Shown piece by piece: positions 27,363 through 39,646 of a stretch of DNA of 44,773 bases. Origin of the DNA: Pelargonium nanum. Lineage: Eukaryota; Streptophyta; Magnoliopsida; Geraniales; Geraniaceae. The notes beneath the pieces are model-generated. The model saw only the letters and a list, made by a program, of their open reading frames with translations, searched no databases and was not told the origin of the DNA. The DNA is taken from the NCBI GenBank assembly GCA_036897485.1, contig JAYMTF010000214.1, positions 1 through 44,773 on the forward strand, written 5' to 3'. Numbering within the stretch: the stretch's first letter is position 1; every line of letters starts with the position of its first letter. The translations under genes were made by a program, and so were the position numbers.

Positions 27363-28965
27363 ATGGCTGATGTATTAACTGAAGAACAGGTTGTTGAGTT
27401 TAAAGAAGCTTTTTGCTTGTTTGACAAAGATGGAGATGGTCAGTTTCTATTAGCTTCTGTTTTCTTTTTTTTTTTTGAAGTTATTGCATTGCTTTAATTT
27501 ATGCTAATATTAAATTATATGTATATGTATAGGTTGCATAACCATAGAAGAATTGGCGACGGTGATCCGTTCATTGGATCAGAATCCAACGGAGGAGGAG
27601 CTGCACGACATGATCACCGAAGTCGACGTCGACGGCAACGGAACTATTGAGTTCGTCGAGTTCTTGAATTTAATGGCTAAAAAGATGAAGGTATATACTA
27701 TTATTCACATTCATTATTAGTTATTTTCTTTTTTCAATTTCTTGAATTTTGGTTGTTTTTTATTTTGGTGCAGGAGACTGATGTGGAGGAAGAGCTGAAA
27801 GAGGCTTTTAAAGTATTTGACAAAGATCAAAATGGCTATATTTCTGCTAATGAGGTCATTTCTATATCTTTCTTTCATTTTTCCATTATACTAATTTCTC
27901 TGTTTTGTTTAAATTGTTGTGTCCTGTTTTCAATAAATTCGCTTTTTTTTTTTTTTTTGCTGCAAAAATGCAATTTAAAATTAGATTTGAATAGGTGCCA
28001 GCAGGGAAATGAAATAATATTCAATTGCTCTCTTTTTTTGTTACACTATTGTATTGACGTTGACGAACCAAAAGGAGCATGGTTTCTGAACTTACAACGT
28101 AAAATAGTAGCTACTTCCTAGATATTTACAAAGTACTAGTAGGGTTGTCATGTTTTCAAAACAAGCTAGCTAGCTAGCTACTCACTTTTGACTACTTTGA
28201 AACTTGAAAGAAAAGGAGGAATAAAACAAACAACACCTAACAAAATTGTACTGTTCATTAGTTTTGAATTTATTCCATGTAGTATTTAAAATATTTTGCA
28301 TGAAAACCAATTTAAACTATGAAGTTTTGATATTCTTTCTCAACTACTTATTTAAAATTATACCATTTGTTTTAAGTGTTAAACCTTATCGACTCATTTT
28401 GATTTTATCCAAACAAAAATATGATTTTCATAAATTAAATTTTAAAAAAACATATATAAAATCTTACACGGTATCTCTACCTACCATTTGAGTGGTTTAT
28501 TATAAGAAGTTGAAGAAATTAAATGAGCTAATAGATTGAATATTTAACACAAAAAGAGGGAGAAAGAGCTTATTTATTATTAGTATTTTACTTTTGCAAA
28601 ATTTTAAAATGTTTTATATAGGGTTTATTCTTAAAACAAATTTATTTTGAAGAAAATTATACTAGTATGCATTTCACATTGATCTCATGCATTGAACAAC
28701 ACAAATATATTTTTGTAACTGCACATGCAATGCATTTGTGTCTTGTGATATTCCACTGTGAATTTTTATATGCCATAAGAATCTAAAACTTACAATTATT
28801 TAAATTAAATGTGTTGTGTCTATGCAGTTGAGACATGTAATGATCAATTTAGGTGAAAAATTAACCGATGAAGAGGTAGAGCAGATGATCAAGGAGGCCG
28901 ATTTGGACGGTGATGGTCAAGTAAACTTTGATGAATTCGTCAAGATGATGATGACCATTGGATGA
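27363..28965 (+). CDS. CML8: Calmodulin-like protein, CML8/CML11 type
   Basis: Ca2+ sensor with four EF-hands. Four exons (27363-27438, 27533-27690, 27774-27854, 28828-28965) join in frame to 150 residues, one fewer than Arabidopsis CML8. All four loops are canonical: DKDGDGCITIEE (about 22-33), [24 protein letters not shown] and [12 protein letters not shown], each with acidic residues at positions 1, 3 and 12. The wording [30 protein letters not shown], including the Cys in loop 1, separates CML8/CML11 from true calmodulin. There is no N-terminal poly-Gln as in Arabidopsis CML11, so CML8 is the better fit. Intron 1 splits EF-hand 1, as is usual in plant calmodulin genes. The protein has no lipidation motif and should be cytosolic or nuclear. 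Confidence 0.9.
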
Positions 28966-30088
28966 AATTGGCCGTCCATATGATTCAACCAAATATAAAT
29001 ATTCAAATTTGTTTATTTTCATTAGTGTCATCTTCCTAGCTTCTAAGAAACCAATAAGTTGGTATTGTAGGTGATATGATGATGTCAACAACAATCATCT
29101 TGATTTATTCAATTAATTCGATCTACGAATTTGTATTCTTTAAATATTTGTAGTTCAACATTATTGTTCTTAATTAGTTATTTTATTTTTATTTTCTCTT
29201 TTAAAAATGTTTTTTTGTTGAGATGATGTGAAATTTCTCCAAATCTATTGTTCTAAAATTTGACTTTGAATGTTCATATATTGTTGTAAATTTAATTAAG
29301 TATATATTCTTGTAAGAAAAATGATAGATTCCACATTGTTTCTTATCGACAAAGAATTGAAATAGTCTCTTTCACATTAGCTTTCTCTATAGTGACCTTT
29401 TCTTCCAAAATTTTGTTTGTATCGGCAACCACTGTTTTTTTTTTATTATACATAATTTAGTTGGACATAAATTATCAATGTTTTTAAAGATAAATAAGTT
29501 TATCGTTCAAAAACAAAAGAAAAAGATAATTCAGTTTATTTTCTTTAATTTTGTTAAACCAAAATGTAGTGTTAATTAATTAAGAGCATATTCTTATTTT
29601 TAAAAAAAATTAAGAGCATATTCTTTGATTTAAAAGTAAATCAAACTAATTTGATTTTGCATGTATAGATTTGAGTTGCTAAACTAAAACTAATTTGTAT
29701 ATATTGTATCGATTAAGTAGAAGTGATTCTTTAATTTAGATGATTTAAGAAAAGTTTTTGAACTCCACCATCTTCATATAATTTTTTTTTTGAACGTATA
29801 GGATAGTTATCAGAAATCAATAGAGATCGATCTTGAGTTACGGGACCATTTATTGCACATCTAATTTACAGCCAAGACATGAGTATAAATTATAAAATAG
29901 TCAACGTTTACAGCCAATCTTGTCTCTATGCATGGTAATGCTACGTTACCCACATCAAATCCTTCTTAATTACATATATAATCTTCGAACAATCTTTAAC
30001 TCCAGATTAATTACCAACTTTGTAAACCACGTATTGCCAAGAGATAGTTCAAATTTTTGAATCACTCAATTGAGATATATAATTTTTT

Positions 30089-30274
30089 GAGAAAAAAATC
30101 TCAGTCATAATTTATTGGCTGAAATTCTCAGCCAATAAATTCATGTCGATGAGGTAATGACACTTAAATAATTAACAAAATTTGTAGACGGGGAGCTCTC
30201 CGTTCGGATCTATTTATTTCGTGTCTTGACTGTAAGTCCCAACTAATAAATCATGTCAGAGATTCCGGACACTC
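30089..30274. mobile_element. 186-bp Mutator-like MITE
   Basis: It is flanked by a perfect 9-bp duplication TAATTTTTT (30080-30088 and 30275-30283). The left arm (GAGAAAAAAATCTCAGTCAT, then TTTATTGGCTGA..TCTCAGCC) closely matches the termini of the 984-bp element at 20436-21419. The right arm read in reverse (GAGTGTCCGGAATCTCTGAC, then ATTTATTAGTTG) is a diverged inverted copy. The element is therefore a short member of the same transposon family. Confidence 0.7.
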
Positions 30275-30690
30275 TAATTTTTTTATATGAATTGTTGCTA
30301 ATTAAGCATATAGTAAGAAGATCACATAGCAGTGTGCCTGTCTGCGGTCAAGATATTTAAATGCTAATTGCTTAGCTCTAACATAAAAATTGAATGGCTC
30401 AATGTTTTACCTTAAGAATTGTTTGGTAACAGTACATGTGATTTGAAGTCACTAAAAAGCTTTTATGTGTAGTAAAAATAGCATGAAACACAACTATTGT
30501 TTTCAATTTGGTTCATCAATCATAGTATTACGTTGTGTCCATTAGTGGTTGAAAAAGATGCATTAAACTTAAAAAATTAATAATTATATTTGATATTTAG
30601 CTTTGAGTTTTATAGTTTTGCAATAATAGTTCATACTCTATCTTTTTTGTCTGTGTGAGAACCCTTTCCACAAGACTAGTGTAGTAGACT

Positions 30691-30906
30691 TGGATTAACC
30701 GAAAGGTTTTTTTTTCTTATCAGCAACGGGACATCATACTCGAAGTAATAATGTTTCTCACTCATTTTAGGAACGTCACCCTAAATCTCACCCCATAAAT
30801 CACACCCCATACCGTCGACAAGGACGCTCGAACTTGAGACCTCAGAGGTAATCCAAAGTGGTATTAACCACTTGGCCCAACATATCTTGGTGGATTAACC
30901 GAAAGG
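30691..30906 (-). mobile_element. tRNA-derived SINE with 16-bp target-site duplication
   Basis: TGGATTAACCGAAAGG occurs at 30691-30706 and 30891-30906, flanking a ~184-bp element. On the minus strand it starts with a pol III A-box-like TGGGCCAAGTGG, followed by a B-box-like AAGTTCGAGCGTCC about 45 bp on. It ends in a run of A (the T run at 30707-30715 on plus). This order, A box, B box, body, A tail and target duplication, defines a SINE inserted in minus orientation. Confidence 0.85.
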
Positions 30907-32026
30907 TTAAGCTATGTTTTTTTTTATATCTCTAATTTAGCTTCGTGCTTAGTTCATTTTGTGTTCTGTTAAAGTAAATTTTTGAGTTTCTTTCCACTAA
31001 TATATATGGTATTATTTTATACTAAGAATGTTGTTTACGATGTGTTTAAATGATTTGAAGTGGTTATGTGAAGTTTTAATGTTTGTTCAACCAATACATT
31101 GTTTATTGAAAAAGTGGACACTCACTTTGTGATTGATTAAGTATTAATTTTTTAACATCCTTCAACTTTGATACTAATCCTAAATAGTATCCATGTTGTA
31201 AGGCAATTAAATGCTAACAAGTTTTTGAAAGCAGAGAAAATTGAAGAAACCAGTCCAGATGGGGTTCACTTCACACATAACACAAGATCATGCATATCTA
31301 TAATTGGATAGAGATCTACAACAGCAAATGGAAACAAGGTGGCCTGGAAAGAGAGAGTACATGCAATGAACTTTGCCAATTACTGAGCAAAGGTATTGGC
31401 TGTCATGCTCCAAACCTTCCATAGAGACTGATCTCAAAAATTAAATGACATGAAATATCTACACACAATCATTTCCTAATCTAATGCATGACATCCTGAC
31501 AATGCCACCTCCATTTGTCTGCACAAAAAAATAACTTCTCACTCTGTTTCTGTCCATACATCTCTTCTGCTTCCTGCAATTCATCATAACTTATTTTTCT
31601 GTTAGATTTGGTTGGCTTCATGCTATTTTGGTAGGGGACTATTATGTTCTATGAACATCTTGCAAAATTGTTTATCTTGTGGTCTCTTTGATCATTTGGT
31701 GTCCATATGTAGCTGATAAACTATATGTTTATTTAGAACTAAATATGCAAAGTATGGGAAAAATATAAAAAAATCTTCAATATCATTGTATGAATTATAA
31801 GTTACAATTGAAGGTAGCAACAACTTGCTCCTCCAAAGTCCAAATCTTGAAAAACTCTCCAACAGACAAATCAATAGTAACATGAAGATCAAAAAAGGGA
31901 AAAAGAATGGAAACCAAACAATGTTCTCTCCTGTTCCGATCACAACTCCAGTATCAGAATCTTCAAGTTCAAAGAAAATCCAACAGAAACAAATAGAAAA
32001 TGAAAATCTGTAGAGTTTTGCAGTAG

Positions 32027-35000
32027 TTAATTGATCACAGCCGCGCAACACATGCAAGTGCCAAAGAGGAAAGGTCTGGGCTTCCGCTTCTCCTTAGCTT
32101 TTAGTGAAGTTGATGGAGCCTCCTTGGTGGATGACTTCAATATACCATTGGCTGCTTTCTTTGCACTGCCATGGTTTTCTTGTTTCTGTGGTGTAATCAC
32201 AATGTTGGCTTCTTCTTCTTCTTTCAAGAAGCCTAGAAATGGAGTTCTGGACTTGTCCGAATCGCTTGTTTCCAATGTGACATTTCGGTTTCCAAGATTT
32301 ACCTCACTCTGATCTGATGAACTTTGTGTTTCAGTCTTGTCCTGATACAGTAGAGGAGTTTGCTCTGATTCTCCTTTACTTGCTTCAGCTTGGAGGTCGA
32401 GGTTGAAGCTTGGAGATTTTCTCAACAGTGCATGGATATCAGGATTTGATTCAGAACTGGACCTTCCCACACTTTGTGTTTCACAGCTTCCACATGAAAA
32501 TCTTGATGTTTCATCTTTTGGACACTGCATAGTGTGCTGGTTTGCTGAAGTCTTGATCATTTCTGCTGCTGTCACCCCAATTTTTGCAGCCAATGGTGGA
32601 AGAGCTAGCACAGGTTTCTCCACTGCCAACTCAACTACAGAGCCCAAAGTCTTTGCCTTCAAATTTGCAGCATTAGAAGCAGAAGAAACATACTCACAGA
32701 CATTCTGTTGATCCAATTTCAAGATTGGCTCAAGGCTTTTATCAGCATTATTTACAGTCTCCTGCATGTAATCTAGAGGCAATTCCTGAGGAGCAGCAGA
32801 TTGGCTCATTACTGAAGCCTTTCCAAGTCCAGGAGCAGCTACAGCTTCATCTTCTGAACCTTCCCGAGTAGCCTCGTTCTGGTTGTTAACATACACATCT
32901 CCTTGGTAAACATTCACAGCAAACTTGGCTTCCTCATTGATCTCTTGATTAGACCCATTGACAATAGAATCAGCTGGAGATGCATTTGACACTTTAATCT
33001 TTGATTCACTCACAGACTCCTTGCATAACTGACTTAGCCTATGGTCAATCTTGTTCTCTTCAGTTGCTAATTCTTGTCCTGTCAACTTGGTTTCTTCGGT
33101 AAGAACCATGCATTTGTCTTCAGGCTCAAGAAATTCCTGCGATTTGGAAGAATCATTAGGAGAATCTAATGCAGTTGTCTTGCTCAAACCACCCTCATCT
33201 CCATTTACATCTTTGATTTGGGATTTCGCTTCCCATACCTGTTTTTCTTCTTGGGATGATGTTTCTTTAGTTGTCAAGACGCCTCCTTTCTCTATCACAT
33301 CAAGAGTTGAATTGGGCATAACACATCCACCCTGATCGATCAACATATCAGTTTGTAACAAGTGACCACTACTATTACTTCCTTCAGGAGTGACTTCTTG
33401 TATAGATAGTTCAGCAAGAACTTCAGCTGATTCATGTTGATCAAACTCAATATCTCCATATTTTTTAGGTTCTTGAATTGTTGTCTCCTTTTCCTCTGCT
33501 GCATTAGAAGCAAAGCAATAGGTAGGAGATAATTGAGGTGAATTCTTAGATCTCTATGCATTTATACTATTTCTATTCGGTCTAGAACATGAGAAAAATT
33601 CAAGAATGAATACTATACTATACATAAAGCATGGTAAATTGGAATAAGATTGCTCCGGATAAAATTTATGAAATGCTAACCTTTCTTGACTGATGTTTGC
33701 TTCTCAAGCTGAAACTCTACTATTCCCAACTGATTGTTTTCCAAACTTGACTCCTGGCAATCTTCCAAACCTCTAGACAGATCAGCATGTTGAACTTCAT
33801 TTCCATCAGCATCTCTTTCATTTGATTTTACAGCAACTTTTAGGGATTCGACTACATTGGCTTCAATTTCTTGCTCTGTTGAAGGAAACGGCTAAATCTT
33901 AATGTCTATACAATCAAGTAACAATTAGCTAGCTGATCTAATAAAGGAATGAATTATTACTATACAAGATAATAATGAACTCTTTGACCTGAAGTTTTGT
34001 TAACAACAGAAGGTTCTCCCTCTTCCATTGAATGATGAGAAGCCAAATTTGCAACTTCTTCATTGGATTCTTTGATTTCACCTGGAGAAGTTACATTTTT
34101 CACATCATCTTCATGGAGAGAACCTTGCAAAGATTTCTCTGAGGCATCAACTTCGTTGCTATTGCCAGGAAGATGAGCGCCGTTTTCTTCTTGATCTATG
34201 GAAGCGAAAGGATGAACTTCAGTGTCTCTAGAGAGTTCTCATGAATTTGATCAAAAGATACTAACTACTACAATCAAGAACTTACCTCTTTCCCCTGACT
34301 TCTGGTCATTGACAGGAGTATCTTTTACTACTTTTGGATCATCAGAAGATGAACTTGCGAGGTTTTCGTGACAATTCATATGTCCAGCTGGTGAAAGTAC
34401 ATGATCTTCCTCTTTCACATCATCTTCACTAATAGGCACTTGCAAAGATTCCTTTTGAGCATCAGTTGAATTGTTGTGGGTAGGAGAATGAACTTTAGTT
34501 TCTTCTTGCTCTATATATAGAAGCAACAAGCTAAAATTTAGTGTCTGACTAATGAAGTGGCTCATCGGTCTTCAATTCAATAAAGCATGCAGGGTTAACA
34601 ATTTTGATACTGATTAATGAATCAAGAATTTACTAACCTCTTTCCTCTGACACTTGGCTATCAAAATGAACATCTTCTACTATTTTTAGGTCATCTGTAG
34701 TCAAAATGAAGATGTTTTCATGGTAATTTTGTGTTTCAGCTGGTATGTTCATGTCATTTTCTCCTTTCATATCATCAACAACTTCTTGCAATGATTTTGC
34801 TGTAGTATCAGCTGCATTTCTAATGCTAGGAGGATGCAGTTCAGTCCCTTCAACAGGCTGAATTTTAGATTCTGAAACGTAATCGTTCAACTCTTCAATT
34901 GATCTAAAGACAAAGGCATCAACAATTTATGTAATACCAGACCAGTAATCTACTAACCTCTTTCTGGTGACATCGGGTTATCGACATGAGCATCTCCTAC

Positions 35001-36207
35001 TTCTGTTGGATCATCCAAAGTTGAACTTACAATTTTTTCAGGATAACCTTTACTTTCAGCTTGAGGAATTACATGTTCTTCACCTTTCATATCATCAGCA
35101 TGAACAACCTCAGGCAAAGATATTTCTGGCGCATCAGCGGCCTCACTAATACTAGGAGGATGAACTTCAGTTTCTTTTAGCTCTATATACAGAAGCAAAA
35201 GGCTAAATTTAGCATCTAGTAACTACAAGATTACTTAATATATTAACAATGTAGTGTATACAAATGTTAACAATTTACTAACCCCTTTCGCTTGACTTCT
35301 GATTATCAACACAAGTATCATCTGCCAATTTTGGATCATTAGAATCTGAATTTGTAACTTCTTGATGACTCTGTTTACTTTCAGGTGGATGAATTATATA
35401 ATCTTCTCCTTTCGCATCATCCTGTTGAAGGGGCTCTTGCAAAGATTTCTCTGTAACATCAGCTGCATGACTATTGCTAGGAGGAGGATCAACTTCAGTT
35501 TCTTCTTGATCTATACAAAACAAAATTAAGGGTAAGTTTTAGTGCCTACAACTAATCAAGTGACACTTCTATTGATATAAAGTTATATATTGTATTAAGA
35601 ATTTACTATCATATTTTCTTCTGCTTGTAGTTACCAAGCACAGCAATCTACTGCTTTTGGATCATCAGAATCCAGTATATAACCTTTTCATGATAATCCA
35701 TAATTACTTTCAGCTGAAGGAATCACCTGGATTTTTCCTTTCATATCATTATAGCTTCTTTTGCTCTATATATGTATACATTCTAGTATCTAGCTAGAAA
35801 CTACTCAAGTGACTTGACAAGTATAATGATGTCAGTAGCTTAAAAATTAGAATACAGAACACTACTACATCGAATTTACTAACCTCTTTCTCCTGACTTC
35901 TGGTCATCAACATGAGAATCTCCTAGTTCTTTTGGATCATCAGAAGCTAAATTCTCAACCTTTTCATGATAATCTTTAGTTTCTGCTGGAGGAATCACAT
36001 AATTTTCTCCATTCACATCATGTGCACTACCAACTTCTTGCAAAGATTTTTCTGGAGCCTCAGCAGTAGTGTTATTACTTTCTTCTGCATCAGGACACAG
36101 CTCATAAATGATCATATTTCATTCATGTCTCAAGATAATGCTAAACAGAGTTGTAAATGCGTACCTTGCAACCCGGATGTGCTGTTGTTTCCCATCTCAT
36201 TTCCCAT
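32027..36207 (-). CDS. Acidic protein encoded by a tandem exon array, unknown function
   Basis: I do not recognise this gene. Nine coding exons join in one frame: 36207-36165, 36084-35884, 35510-35283, 35182-34958, 34871-34638, 34510-34286, 34195-33989, 33875-33681 and 33498-32027, giving 1009 residues. The first exon encodes MGNEMGNNSTSGLQ; Gly2 and small residue 6 make myristoylation possible. Exons 2-8 are 65-78 codons each, all phase 1 at both ends. Exons 2-6 share a pattern: an acidic start (EQEETEVHPP), EKSLQ, DDMKGE, HVIPPAESK, DDPK and SGERG at the splice site; exons 7-8 are more diverged. The last exon encodes a Ser/Glu-rich disordered tail with RTPFLGFLKEEEEA, then a basic KEKRKPRP segment and a cysteine cluster CMCC near the end. 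A TATA box lies at 36603-36608. No enzymatic motif or membrane span is visible. Confidence 0.8.
35610..35765 (-). pseudogene. Decayed copy of the repeated exon
   Basis: Inside the 373-bp intron between the first two repeat exons lies sequence matching the exon repeat. It has the acceptor and GAGCAAAAGAAG start, NDMKG-like, IPSAES-like, YHEK-like and DDPK-like coding remnants. The N-terminal half is deleted, a TAA appears in frame within about five codons, and the GT donor at its end is lost. It is positioned in step with the ~320-bp spacing of the live exons. Confidence 0.7.
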
Positions 36208-38766
36208 ATTCAGTGTGCCAAACCCTGCAATGATAATGAACCAAGAAGATGAACAATTACAACAAGTGCTTGGAGGATTTGCAGTAGCAGTATAGTTTAT
36301 GAACAAATTAAAGACACTAGAAATTGGAAGCTAAAAGTAGGATAAGAAGCTCATACCATGATGAGTATGATGGTATTCACATGCAAATGACCATTCTTTC
36401 TGCTACACTGCCAGAGTGTTAAACACTTGAATAAAATGGCTACTTCAATTATATTACTTAAAGCACAAGCCTCATTTTAGGTTCACTTCACCTATCATCA
36501 TCCAGTAAAGATCCAAATCACAAAAAGTAGAGGAAATTTTTTACCCCTTCTCTGATCTTTTCTTTTCCTTTCCCCTGAGATTGACATTCTTTGGTCATCA
36601 CCTTTATAAAATCAGCTATTGAGATTGCTTAACTAACTAAAGCTCACTGTCGGCGACTTAATGCGCCCGTCCCCATGATTATAGCTTGCTTGATTTTTAA
36701 TCACAAATGATCCAAAAGCCATGCATAGTATAGTAGGCAATAACAATGTCTACAGGGTGTAAACATTTTTAGCAAAGACACATGTTGGCAACTGTAGTAT
36801 AGTTCTATTTCTGAGTAGGACATCCTGAAAACTGTAATGATGTTTCATCAATACCCCAAAGAATATGATGATGATGATATAAATATAGGTTATTTTCAGG
36901 TTGGGCCTCATTGAGGCATTTAAACAAACAGTTGGGGGGTGTGAATGTGAGTGTGAATGGCTGGCTGGTCCAAGTATGGTTTCTTGTAAGGAATAATGGG
37001 TTTGATAAGGCATGATCAACAGGGTTGAGGTGGGTCTTGGTGTACTTCAATATTTCTTTCTTCTCAAGGTAGGGGCTGTGGTTGGGTGGCTACTTTGAAG
37101 ATTATTTAGGGCAAAATTAAGCTCATGATAGCTGGGTGTTTTTCTTTGGAGTTTTTTATACAATGGCACATGCATGCTTGAAAGTGGACAACTTGGACTC
37201 CTCCTTTCCTTCAATTCTTTTGCTAAACTTGGGGAAATTAATACAGAGAAACAAGGGTTAGTGGCACCATTCTCACCTTTTCTAAAAACAGCACAAGTCA
37301 TGGGTATGATTGAACCAAATTGCACCCACCTGGTCCTCACTCAGGCAGGGTAGGCTGTTTCTTTTCCTGATTAACATCTATTCAATATTGCACAATTATT
37401 GTAATGGATAAAGTATTTATTGATTTAAGTGAAAATGACTATAGTTTAAATAACCAAAGGAGATCGGGTCAAACGGTGGTATGGGATGAGTTATTTGGAT
37501 TGAAATGGTGGAAAACAGTAGAATGAGACACAAATCATAAAGTATTCTCCACGTTAGATGTTTCAAATTATCTAAAAGACGGTCAATTCTTCGTGAAGGG
37601 GACACTATGAATCGTTTGAGGCATAGACATGATCAATTACAAATGGGGTAAAATTAGGTGGTCTAATAAAGATGCAAAGGAATTTAAAGAGTTTATTCAT
37701 TATAAGGTTGGTTTTGTTGGAGATGCATAGAGAAATAGCTTGATTTAGCTGGACAAATAGAAGAAATAGGAATCAACTTGTTTTGGAAGTGTTGAGCCGG
37801 ACATGATTTTGCACTTAGAATTAGTTGGATATGTTTTCAAGGAGTTTTGTGATGAAAAATTCAACAACAGTTGGTGATAATATGCATATTTAGATATCCA
37901 AACATGCATTCGTGACCAAAGGAGATCAAGAATTCAATTTGATCAAGAAGAATGTGAAAACATAGTTCGTCAATCCTAGGATTTGTGCATGGATCCCACT
38001 TTATAGGGTTTGCAAGAAAATTAACTGCACTCCACTGTACATGACGACCACACGGTCGTGTCCTCGGAACACAAACGTGTGGTTGTGTTGCACACGGCCG
38101 TGTACAATCCATCACATGTCAGATTTGGTAGATTGGCCTAGATTCGTCCCGGCTAGGCCAAAATTGATACATAAAGATACAATCTTATTCATGGTCGATG
38201 AGATATAGTCCATGGTCTACCAAACGACCCCAACACATTTTAAAACTCATTTAGATCGCGCATGTTCAAATTCAACGTATTCTCTTCATTAATCAGAATC
38301 AGGAAGTTACCACCATAAATACATCATTGTGCTTGAGATACAAAACACATTATCACACAATACACTAATTATAGTTGCTAAGCATGAATTCACCAACTCT
38401 TACACCAGGGTGAATTTCTATACGACGTGTTGACATTCACTTAACATGTGTACTTTTTTGTATAGAAAAAGTAGAGTGAAACCACGTCATTATATTTGTG
38501 AAAACGACTGGGTGACACCAACTAACATCAATTGATTCAATTATTGAAAAAACTTTGAAAACTGAAGAAAAATACACACATGTTGGTCGAATCTTCATCG
38601 CGTTCTTGGCAAAATTGTCTAGACCTTTTAAAATACATTGTCAACTCTGTATAGGATCAAGTAACAAGAACATCACTGAATGAGACATTTCTCGTTTATA
38701 AACTGCATTCCTTTTCGGATCTGTATACAAATTAAAAATATATATAGGTCAAAACAAATTTTGGTT
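36208..38766. other. Spacer upstream of the exon-array gene
   Basis: 36208 to ~36600 is the presumed 5' untranslated region and intron of the exon-array gene, with an acceptor ending at 36225 (minus). The rest has no supportable gene. 38046-38104 contains CACACGG/CCGTGTG palindromic motifs (GACCACACGGTCGTGTC, GCACACGGCCGTGTAC) of the kind seen in plant Ty3/gypsy retroelements, but no coding remnant or ends are visible. Confidence 0.45.
36603..36608 (-). promoter_or_regulatory. TATA box of the exon-array gene
   Basis: The minus strand reads GATTTTATAAAGG here, a good TATAAA core. It lies about 400 bp upstream of the start codon, leaving room for a leader exon and the intron whose acceptor is at 36225. 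Confidence 0.45.
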
Positions 38767-39646
38767 CTTATTGTATTATTCAATAATATGTGATCTATCA
38801 TATTTATGTATAAAACTCAATTAACACGATTAAGTTATTCGCAACTGGGAAATCTCATTGATGACTTACATTTCTTAATCTTTGTTAAGAGTCTATTAAC
38901 TAGCAATTAATAAATAACTCCGCGTAAAATCAATGGCAGGAAGTTTCTTGTGAAGAGAAAAACAAGTTTATCTAAAAAGTTAATTTAGTTTTAATTGAAA
39001 TTAATTGAAGAGAAGGACATTGATTATCAGTATATGTATTTTCTTGGTCATGAAGTTAATTGACTAATCATATTATTCATGAATCAAACATATACAGATT
39101 TACACAGAAAAAAAACAACAATAATCAAATTAAACCAGAGTATCCTCAATCTTTACAGTAAACTATAAACAAATAAAATCAATGAAACAATGAATGTTCA
39201 TATTGAAAATCTTATTGTATTATTCAATAATTTGTGATCTATCATATTTATGCATAAAACTCAATTAACACAATTAAATTATTCACAATTAGAAAATCTC
39301 GTTAATGACTTACATTTCTTAATCTTTGTTCAGAATCTATTAACTAGCAATTAATAGATAACTCCGCGTAAATTTCAATGGCAGGAAGTTTCTTGCGAAG
39401 AGGAAAACAAGTTTATCAAAAAAAATTAATTTAGTCTTAATTGCAATTACTTGAAGAGAAGAACACCATTGATTATCAGTATATGTATTTTCTTGGTCAT
39501 GAAGTAAAGTGACAAATCATATTATTCATGAATCAAACATAAACAGATTTACAGAGAAAAAAAAACAATAATCAAATTAAAACAGACTATCCTTAATCTT
39601 TACAAATAAAATTAATGAAATAAAGAATGTTCATATTAAAAATCTT
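38767..39646. repeat. 444-bp tandem duplication of the ACA 3' flank
   Basis: Copy A is 38767-39210 and copy B is 39211-39646, an offset of 444 bp with roughly 90% identity. Both start CTTATTGTATTATTCAATAA and end ATGTTCATATT(G/A)AAAATCTT. Copy B ends immediately before the ACA stop codon (39647-39649), so the unit equals the pump gene's 3' untranslated region and flank. It is AT-rich and non-coding. Confidence 0.9.

Larger units (their letters stand above)
28966..32026. other. Intergenic region with two small transposons
   Basis: No gene is supportable; the frames at 31692-32013 lie in sequence without splice or family support. The 186-bp Mutator-like MITE (30089-30274) and the SINE (30707-30890) are listed separately. 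The stretch just below 32027 should hold the 3' untranslated region of the exon-array gene on the minus strand. Confidence 0.5.

Noticed and set aside
33340-33561. 73-codon minus-strand frame
   Set aside because: It is an out-of-frame reading of the last exon of the exon-array gene. The correct frame splices at 33498 and continues through 33361.
38046-38104. CACACGGCCGTGT palindromes as a regulatory site
   Set aside because: Repeated palindromes of this type are common in plant gypsy-type retroelement DNA. No gene lies close enough to make a regulatory role likely.
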